Part shown: in pieces, positions 58,251 through 64,000 of the stretch | How positions within the stretch are numbered: the stretch's first letter is position 1 | Layout: every line of letters starts with the position of its first letter | Source: Streptomyces achromogenes | GTDB lineage: Bacteria; Actinomycetota; Actinomycetes; Streptomycetales; Streptomycetaceae | Assembly: GCF_030816715.1 (NCBI RefSeq) | Contig: NZ_JAUSYH010000001.1 | Coordinates: 4,898,001 to 4,962,000, forward strand | Length of the DNA stretch: 64,000 nt | Direction of reading: 5' to 3' | Translations under genes and position numbers: made by a program | The notes under the pieces: generated by a model | Seen by the model: only the letters and a program-made list of their open reading frames with translations | The model's database searches: none | Told to the model about the DNA's origin: nothing

Positions 58251-59225
58251 GTGACTACCCTCGCCCTCGGCCCCGAGTGGATTACTCCGGACTACCTGAT
58301 CTCGACGTTCGGCCTGGTCGGCATCCTGGTCATCGTCTTCGCCGAGTCGGGCCTGTTCGCCTTCCTGCCAGGTGACTCCCTGCTGTTCACCGCCGGTCTG
58401 CTGGTCGCCGACGGCAAGTGGATCCACCAGCCGCTGTGGCTGGTGTGCACCCTGATCGTGGTCGCGGCGGTCCTCGGCGACCAGGTGGGCTATCTGATCG
58501 GCAAGTTCTTCGGACCGAAGCTGTTCAGCCGGCCCGACTCCAAGCTCTTCAAGCAGGAGAACCTGGACAAGGCCCACGAGTTCATCGAGCGGTACGGCCC
58601 CAAGGCGATCGTCCTGGCCCGCTTCGTCCCCATCGTGCGCACCTTCGCGCCGATCATCGCCGGCGCCGGCCGTATGAAGTACCGCACGTTCATCACGTAC
58701 AACGTGATCGGCGGCATCCTGTGGGGCACGGGCGTCACGGTCGCGGGTTACTTCCTCGGCCAGATCGACCTCATCAAGGAGAACGTCGAGGCGATCCTGG
58801 TCCTGATCGTCCTCATCTCGGTCGTCCCGGTGGTCATCGAGGTCCTCAAGGCGCGCAAGGAAGCCCGCAACGCCCCGGCCGCGCAGGAGCCCGCCCGGCA
58901 GCAGGCGCAGCAGCAGCCGTACGGCGCGCCCCCGGCCATGGACGACGCGACGACGCAACTGCGCCGCATCGAGCAGCACCAGCCGTACGGCGACCCGGGC
59001 CACCGTGAGCACCAGGGCCACCCCGGCCACCGGAACGGGCAGGATCCCCAGGGCGGCCAGGGCCGGACGTACGAGAACGAGTACTACGGCGGGCAGTACC
59101 CGCAGCAGCAGCCCTACCCCCAGCAGCAGTACCCCCAGGAGTGGCAGCAGCAGCCCCCGCAGCAACAGCAGCCGTACGGCGGCGCCCGGCACAACGGCCA
59201 GTACCCCCACGACCAGGGGTACTAG
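58251..59225 (+). CDS. DedA-family membrane protein with Gln/Pro/Tyr-rich tail
   Basis: 324 aa. Residues 1-205 are a DedA (SNARE-associated) core: VGILVIVFAESGLFAFLPGD, LLFTAGLLVADG, LGDQVGYLIGKFFG, RYGPKAIVLARFVPIVRTFA, PIIAGAGRMKYRTF, and GGILWGTGVTVAGYFLG. The remaining ~120 residues are a cytosolic, disordered Gln/Pro/His/Tyr-rich tail with many PQQQ and QPYG units. DedA proteins transport or flip lipid carriers such as undecaprenyl phosphate. GTG 58251 behind CAGGAG. Confidence 0.88.
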   Translation: MTTLALGPEWITPDYLISTFGLVGILVIVFAESGLFAFLPGDSLLFTAGLLVADGKWIHQPLWLVCTLIVVAAVLGDQVGYLIGKFFGPKLFSRPDSKLFKQENLDKAHEFIERYGPKAIVLARFVPIVRTFAPIIAGAGRMKYRTFITYNVIGGILWGTGVTVAGYFLGQIDLIKENVEAILVLIVLISVVPVVIEVLKARKEARNAPAAQEPARQQAQQQPYGAPPAMDDATTQLRRIEQHQPYGDPGHREHQGHPGHRNGQDPQGGQGRTYENEYYGGQYPQQQPYPQQQYPQEWQQQPPQQQQPYGGARHNGQYPHDQGY

Positions 59226-59234
59226 AGCGCGGGC

Positions 59235-59256
59235 GCGGGGGCGTCAGAACCCCCGC
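59235..59256. terminator. Short hairpin at the dedA/thrE ends
   Basis: GCGGGGG and CCCCCGC with an 8-base loop, spanning the stop of the minus-strand exporter gene, which is only 18 bases from dedA. Confidence 0.5.
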
Positions 59257-60905
59257 GTCCTCTTGGCGGCCCGCCGCTTGTCGGCGGAGCCCACCCGCAG
59301 GAACAGCCGCGAGATCTCGGATCCGAGGTTCACCCCGATGGCGATGGCCATGGCCAGTGCCGCGGCCTTGGTGATCGACACCAGCCCGGCGTCCACCTCG
59401 TTCTGCGCGATCGACAACAACCCGAAGTACGTGGCCGATCCGGGCAGCAGCGGCCCGATCGCTGCGGTCGTGTAGGGCAGCGCGGACGCGAACCGGTAGC
59501 GCGACAGCAACTGCCCGAACAGCCCCACCACCCCGGCCGCGACGGCCGTGGAGGCCACCGGCGAGATGTCGCCGGCGTAGTGCATCGCGCCGTACACCGA
59601 CCAGGCCACCCCGCCGTTCAGCGTCACGGCCAGCACGGTGGACCGTTCCTGCTGGAGCAGCACCGCGAACGTCAGGGACAGCAGCATGGACGCGCCGATC
59701 TGCCACAGCGGCCGCTTGGAGACGCCCAGCGAGACATCCGGGTTGAGATGCGCGCCGAGCTGCACCCCGACGTAGAGCATCACCAGCACGCCGGCCACGA
59801 TGCCCACGAAGAAGTACATGACCTCCAACAGGCGTGCCGCCGCGGTGATGTAGAAACCCGTCAGGCCGTCCTGGACGCCCGCCACCAGCGCGCGCCCGGG
59901 CAGCAGCGCGAACAGCCCGCCGGTGATGACCGCGGAGGCCTTCACGTCGACGTCCGCCAGCGTCAGCGCGATGCCTATGGCGGCGGGCGGCATCGCCGCC
60001 ACCAGGAACTGGTAGAACTCCGGCAGCCCGCGCCCCGCGCACAGCCACGCCAGCCGGTCGCCGAGCATCGCGCCGAGCACGGCCGCCACGAACACGACCG
60101 CGTCACCGCCGACGAGCACCGAGGCCGCGCCCGCGAGCAGTCCGCTCGCGGACGTCAGCACCCAGGTCGGGTAGGGGTGCCGGTTGCGGCGGATCTCCGC
60201 GAGACGCCGGTAGGCGTCCTCCAGCGAGAGATGGGAGTCGGCGTCGCTCAGGTCGTCCACGAGCTGGAAGACGGCCGCCAGACGCGTGTAGTCGGTGCCC
60301 CGGCGGCGCACCGTCCGCGACGCCGTCACCGGGTCCTCCACCAGGGACGGCTGGTAGGAGATGGCCAACAGGGTGAACGTGACGTTGGGCTCGCAGCGGT
60401 CCAGCCCGTAGGAGCGGCAGACCGCGAACATCGCGGCCTCCACGTCCTCGGCGCCCTCCCCGCCCGCCAGCAGCAGTTCGCCGATGCGCAGGGTCAGGTC
60501 GAGCACGCGCGGGACGGCCGGACCGCCCTCCTCCGTCTTCGGCCCGGGCTCCGGCGCCGGCCGCTCGGTGACCGGCATGCGCAGCATCGTGCGCATCCGG
60601 TCCTGCCAGGGCAGGTCCTTGATCAGGCTCACCATCGGGACGCCGGAGGGCGGGGTGAAGGCGGCCGGCGCCTCCCTGGCGCTGTAGGTGCTCGGCACGC
60701 TGAACGCCGATCCCTCGCCCTCCCCGGCGGCCGGCTGGCTCACGTCCAGCCCCCGCGGAACGGCGAACTCCGACGTGGTCTCGGCCTCCCCGCCGGTTCT
60801 GGGGACGGTCAGCCCCACCGGCATGGCGAACTCGGACGTGATCTCGGGATCGAAGGCGCTCCTCGCCTCGTCCGACTGCGGTTTGCGGTTCTCCGCCTCC
60901 GACAC
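59244..60905 (-). CDS. ThrE-family threonine/serine exporter
   Basis: 553 aa. A ~120-residue disordered N-terminal region is followed by the ThrE cytoplasmic domain (VLDLTLRIGELLLAGGEGAE, CRSYGLDRCEPNVTF, RRRGTDYTRLAAV) and about ten membrane helices (GLLAGAASVLVGGDAVVFVA, ALLPGRALVAGVQDGLTGFY, ALPYTTAAIGPLLPGSATYF). ThrE exports Thr/Ser using the proton gradient. GTG 60905 behind AGGGAG. Confidence 0.9.
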   Translation of the reverse strand: MSEAENRKPQSDEARSAFDPEITSEFAMPVGLTVPRTGGEAETTSEFAVPRGLDVSQPAAGEGEGSAFSVPSTYSAREAPAAFTPPSGVPMVSLIKDLPWQDRMRTMLRMPVTERPAPEPGPKTEEGGPAVPRVLDLTLRIGELLLAGGEGAEDVEAAMFAVCRSYGLDRCEPNVTFTLLAISYQPSLVEDPVTASRTVRRRGTDYTRLAAVFQLVDDLSDADSHLSLEDAYRRLAEIRRNRHPYPTWVLTSASGLLAGAASVLVGGDAVVFVAAVLGAMLGDRLAWLCAGRGLPEFYQFLVAAMPPAAIGIALTLADVDVKASAVITGGLFALLPGRALVAGVQDGLTGFYITAAARLLEVMYFFVGIVAGVLVMLYVGVQLGAHLNPDVSLGVSKRPLWQIGASMLLSLTFAVLLQQERSTVLAVTLNGGVAWSVYGAMHYAGDISPVASTAVAAGVVGLFGQLLSRYRFASALPYTTAAIGPLLPGSATYFGLLSIAQNEVDAGLVSITKAAALAMAIAIGVNLGSEISRLFLRVGSADKRRAAKRTRGF

Positions 60906-60961
60906 TCAGCAACGCTCCCTGAACGACACCTTCCGTAGGCCTCAGTATGCGCACAGACGCC

Positions 60962-60997
60962 CGAGAGGGCCGCACGCGCATGCGTGCGGCCCTCTCG
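60962..60997 (-). terminator. Strong terminator of ppa
   Basis: Perfect 16-bp stem (60962-60977 and 60982-60997) closed by a GCAT tetraloop, 22 bases past the ppa stop. Confidence 0.85.
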
Positions 60998-61019
60998 ACG
61001 ACATCAGGCGACCGGGGCC

Positions 61020-61511
61020 TCAGTGACCGCCCTGGTCCTTGAAACGCTTGTAGGACCGCTCGATCTCGGCCTCGGCGTCGGTGCGGCCGACCCAGTCGGC
61101 GCCCTCGACGGACTTGCCGGGCTCCAGGTCCTTGTAGACCTCGAAGAAGTGCTGGATCTCCAGGCGGTCGAACTCCGACACGTGGTGGATGTCGCGCAGG
61201 TGCTCCACGCGCGGGTCCGTCGACGGGACGCACAGCAGCTTGTCGTCGCCGCCGGCCTCGTCCGTCATCCGGAACATGCCGATCGCGCGGCAGCGGATCA
61301 GACAGCCCGGGAACGTGGGCTCGTCCAGGATGACCAGCGCGTCCAGCGGGTCACCGTCCTCGCCGAGGGTGTTCTCGACGAAGCCGTAGTCGGTCGGGTA
61401 GGCGGTCGAGGTGAAGAGTCGACGGTCCAGGCGGATCCGACCGGTCTCGTGGTCCACCTCGTACTTGTTCCGCGAACCCTTCGGAATCTCGATCGTGACG
61501 TCGAACTCCAC
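61020..61511 (-). CDS. ppa: Inorganic pyrophosphatase
   Basis: 163-aa family I soluble pyrophosphatase: EFDVTIEIPKGSRNKYEVDH, AYPTDYGFVENTLGEDGDPL, DALVILDEPTFPGC, and RCRAIGMFRMTDEAGGDDKL with the catalytic Asp/Glu/Lys set. It hydrolyses PPi to drive biosynthesis. GTG 61511 is preferred to ATG 61535 because GGAGGAG lies 6 bases upstream and the N-terminus then matches the family start. Divergent from dacB; a strong hairpin follows. Confidence 0.97.
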   Translation of the reverse strand: MEFDVTIEIPKGSRNKYEVDHETGRIRLDRRLFTSTAYPTDYGFVENTLGEDGDPLDALVILDEPTFPGCLIRCRAIGMFRMTDEAGGDDKLLCVPSTDPRVEHLRDIHHVSEFDRLEIQHFFEVYKDLEPGKSVEGADWVGRTDAEAEIERSYKRFKDQGGH

Positions 61512-61596
61512 CGGTGGCTCCTCCATGATCAACACATAGTTCTGGTGGTTAAGTGTCCCTCACGCAGGTGTGTGATCGCGAAAGGGGCTGGTGTTC

Positions 61597-63249
61597 GTGC
61601 CAGAGCTGAGGCCTTGGCGGGCCGCGAGACCGCACGTGGTGCGGGTCACGGACGCCGTACGACCGCGTCTGGCACGGGCCGCAGGGATCGTACGGCCTCG
61701 TCTCGCGCGCGTGGCGGCGACCGCGCGACCGCGGGTCGCACGGGTCGCGAAGCCGCAGCTCGCGCGGCTCACCGCGACCGGTCCGAACGCCCGTTCCTGG
61801 CAGTACGGCGCGGGTGCGGCGACCGTCGGACTGGCGCTGGCCGCCGGCGTGGTGACCGTCGCCGGCCCCTGGGACTCCACCGGTCAGCGTACGGCCGAGC
61901 GGGACCGCGCGACCGCCCTCGAACGGACGGGTGGCGGAGATCACGGGCGTACGGCGGATTCGTCCCGTACGTCCGACACCGCGGCCGGAGCGCCCCGCCC
62001 CGCCCCCAGTGCCGCCTCCGTCCTGGTCGGCCTCGGCGGCGGCGCCGATGTCGTCGTCAAGTCGGCCCCGAACGCCCTGCCGACGGGCGCCGGCGTCGCG
62101 AGCGTCCTGACCCCCCTCCTGGCCGACCCGGTCCTCGGCGCCCGGCACGCCGCCGGGGTCGTCGACGTCGCCACCGGCCGGCGCCTGTACGGCGCGGGCG
62201 CGGGGACGGGCCTGACGCCGGCCTCCACCACGAAGATCGCCACCGCGGTCGCCGCGCTCTCCGCGATGGGCGGCGAGCACCGCCTCACCACCCGCACGGT
62301 GCTCGAACCCGACACCAAAGAGCTCGTCCTCGTCGGCGGCGGCGACCCCACCCTCACGGCCCGCGACGACGACGGCGCGGGCTGGGCCGGCCTGCGTACC
62401 CTCGCCGCGTCCACCGCCGCCGCCCTGAAGAAGCGCGGCCTCACCCACGTGACGCTGTCGTACGACACGACCCTGTACGCGGGCAGCGAAGTTCACCCCA
62501 TCGGGCCCAACGGCAACCTCGCGCGCGTCACCGCCCTGTCCGCCGACGAGGGCCGCCCCGACGACTCCACCAGCGGTCCGGTCACACGCGTGCCCGACCC
62601 CGCGGCCGACGCGACCCGCACGTTCGCCGCGTTCCTGAAGGCCGACGGCATCACCACCACGCCCCCCGGACCCTCCAAGGCCACCACGCGCGCGAAGAGC
62701 CTCGCCTCGGTCTCCTCACCGCCGCTGTCGGTCCTGGTCGAGCGGATGCTGACCAACAGCGACAACGACATCGCCGAGGCCCTCGCCCGCCACACCGCCC
62801 TCGCGACCGGCGTCCGCGCCGACTTCGCGGGCGGCGGCGCCGCGGTCCGGGCCCGGTTGAAGAAGCTCGGGCTGCCGACGGCCGGCGTCCGCATCATGGA
62901 CGGCAGCGGACTCGACCGCCAGGACCGGATCACGGCGAACCTGTTGACCGCCCTCCTGGTGAAGGCCGCCGACCCGGCCCGTCCCGACCTGCGCCCCGTC
63001 CTCACCGGCCTGCCCGTCGCCGGCTTCACCGGCACCCTCGCCGACCGGTACGCGGACGGCGCGGCCGGCGTCGTCCGCGCCAAGACCGGCACCCTGACCG
63101 GCGTCAACGCCCTCGCCGGCACGGTCGTCGACCAGGACGGACGGCTCCTCGCCTTCGCCTTCCTGGCCGCCGGCACCACCGACCCGGGAGCGGCGCAGGC
63201 GGCGCTGGACAGGGCTGCCACGGCGCTCGCGGGCTGCGGCTGCCGCTGA
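61597..63249 (+). CDS. dacB: D-alanyl-D-alanine carboxypeptidase/endopeptidase (PBP4 family, S13)
   Basis: 550 aa. A basic N-terminal segment with repeated (V/A)RPRLAR units precedes one membrane anchor (GAATVGLALAAGVVTVAGPW, about 65-85). The extracytoplasmic S13 domain has SxxK (S210-TTK213), SxN (S388-D-N390) and KTG (K496). It trims peptidoglycan stem peptides outside the membrane. GTG 61597 is preferred to GTG 61591 because the AAAGGGG site is then 9 bases away. Confidence 0.93.
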   Translation: MPELRPWRAARPHVVRVTDAVRPRLARAAGIVRPRLARVAATARPRVARVAKPQLARLTATGPNARSWQYGAGAATVGLALAAGVVTVAGPWDSTGQRTAERDRATALERTGGGDHGRTADSSRTSDTAAGAPRPAPSAASVLVGLGGGADVVVKSAPNALPTGAGVASVLTPLLADPVLGARHAAGVVDVATGRRLYGAGAGTGLTPASTTKIATAVAALSAMGGEHRLTTRTVLEPDTKELVLVGGGDPTLTARDDDGAGWAGLRTLAASTAAALKKRGLTHVTLSYDTTLYAGSEVHPIGPNGNLARVTALSADEGRPDDSTSGPVTRVPDPAADATRTFAAFLKADGITTTPPGPSKATTRAKSLASVSSPPLSVLVERMLTNSDNDIAEALARHTALATGVRADFAGGGAAVRARLKKLGLPTAGVRIMDGSGLDRQDRITANLLTALLVKAADPARPDLRPVLTGLPVAGFTGTLADRYADGAAGVVRAKTGTLTGVNALAGTVVDQDGRLLAFAFLAAGTTDPGAAQAALDRAATALAGCGCR

Positions 63250-63360
63250 CGGCGGCCGGGGCCCACTACCCCTGAAACACCCCCCGCGCCGACCCTGACA
63301 TCTCCCTGACCGGCCTCCCGCGGCCTGCCCCCGGCGGCGGCGCTCACGTACGGTTGACGC

Positions 63361-64000
63361 ATGACGAGCATCGGTGGTGCTGCATCTGCGGGGATGGTCG
63401 ACTGGAATCTGGCGGTGGCGACCGCGACCCGGCTCGTGCGGCCGGGCCCGGAAGTCAGCCGCGACGAGGCACGGGCCGTCGTCGCGGAACTGCGCCGGCA
63501 CGCCAAGGCCTCGGAGGCGCACGTCCGGGGCTTCACCCGGATGGCCACCGAGGAGATCCACGACACTCCCATCCTCGTCGTCGACCGCCCCGGCTGGGTG
63601 CGGGCCAACGTCGCGGGCTTCCGGGAGATCCTCAAACCCCTCCTGGACAAGATGCAGGAACGACGCGGCAACAGCCCCGGCGGCGCGGTCCTCGGAGCCG
63701 TCGGCGGCAAGGTCACCGGCGTCGAACTCGGCATGCTGCTCTCGTTCCTGTCCTCCCGCGTCCTCGGCCAGTACGAGACCTTCGCCCCGGCCACCCGTGA
63801 ACTCCCCGCCGGCGCGGGCGGCGGCGGCCGTCTCCTGCTCGTCGCGCCGAACATCGTCCACGTCGAACGCGAACTCGACGTCGACCCCCACGACTTCCGC
63901 CTCTGGGTGTGCCTCCACGAGGAGACGCACCGCACCCAGTTCTCCGCCGTGCCCTGGCTGCGCGACCATCTCGAGGGCGAGATCCAGTCGTTCCTGGGCG
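63361..64000 (+). CDS. Zincin-like metalloprotease family protein (DUF2342), 3' end cut off
   Basis: 213 residues are visible and the frame is open at the window edge. The DUF2342/coenzyme F420-associated family is recognised by MVDWNLAVATATRLVRPGPE, RVLGQYETFAPATRELPAGA, LLLVAPNIVHVERELDVDP and the zinc motif HEETH. Its function is unknown despite the protease-like motif. TACGGT 6 bases before ATG 63361 and no ribosome site suggest a leaderless transcript. In S. coelicolor such a gene follows dacB, as far as I recall. Confidence 0.88.
   Translation, partial: MTSIGGAASAGMVDWNLAVATATRLVRPGPEVSRDEARAVVAELRRHAKASEAHVRGFTRMATEEIHDTPILVVDRPGWVRANVAGFREILKPLLDKMQERRGNSPGGAVLGAVGGKVTGVELGMLLSFLSSRVLGQYETFAPATRELPAGAGGGGRLLLVAPNIVHVERELDVDPHDFRLWVCLHEETHRTQFSAVPWLRDHLEGEIQSFLG

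Overview
The window is very high-GC DNA with GTG starts, ATGA/GTGA coupled genes and typical actinomycete families. It holds a tipA gene with its own operator, a Zur-type set of zinc-free ribosomal protein paralogues and DUF397/XRE/ATPase regulator trios, so the host is almost certainly a Streptomyces. The left ~36 kb is accessory, biosynthetic DNA. The right ~25 kb looks like conserved chromosome; from memory its order (DNA polymerase, rpsN/rpmB/rpmG/rpmE/rpsR, XRE regulators, tipA, dedA, ppa, dacB) recalls the S. coelicolor SCO34xx region.

Layout. 1-1535: end of a DHA2-type MFS exporter. 1991-5927: a compact azole-RiPP (TOMM) cassette with a 45-residue precursor, a fused leader-binding/YcaO cyclodehydratase and a SagB-type dehydrogenase. 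6009-7985: a convergent DesK/DesR-type histidine kinase and LuxR response regulator. 8018-11353 (minus): acyl-CoA-dehydrogenase-fold monooxygenase, AlkZ-family DNA glycosylase and MDR reductase, apparently one operon with the response regulator. 11589-18731 (plus): SnoaL-like protein, O-methyltransferase, FMN quinone reductase, type II PKS KS-alpha and CLF, acyl-CoA carboxylase beta and epsilon. 18902-22648: MBL-fold cyclase, second SnoaL-like protein, dTDP-glucose pyrophosphorylase, and a KAS III homologue with Ser at the active site. 22833-34340 (plus, one operon): discrete malonyl-type AT, KSQ-ACP protein that has lost its AT, a fully reducing type I module with a methylmalonyl-type AT, two-domain aromatase/cyclase and acyl-CoA dehydrogenase. 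34489-36542: a frameshifted alpha/beta hydrolase with a Ser-to-Ala nucleophile, and a ferredoxin. After about 36.6 kb come NmrA/WYL genes and then housekeeping genes.

How it may work together. The discrete AT would load malonyl on the KSQ protein, which decarboxylates it to acetyl. The type I module would add one fully reduced methylmalonyl unit, giving a 2-methylbutyryl-type starter. The Ser-type KAS III would hand this to a type II KS/CLF, followed by cyclases, oxygenase, methyltransferase and a deoxysugar. The architecture resembles hedamycin/pluramycin and trioxacarcin-type pathways, and the AlkZ-like glycosylase with an intact Q-A-Q motif fits self-resistance to a DNA-alkylating product. 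No type II ACP, ketoreductase, glycosyltransferase or P450 is visible, so part of the cluster must lie left of the window. Whether the RiPP cassette belongs to this pathway or is a separate neighbour is the most interesting open question.
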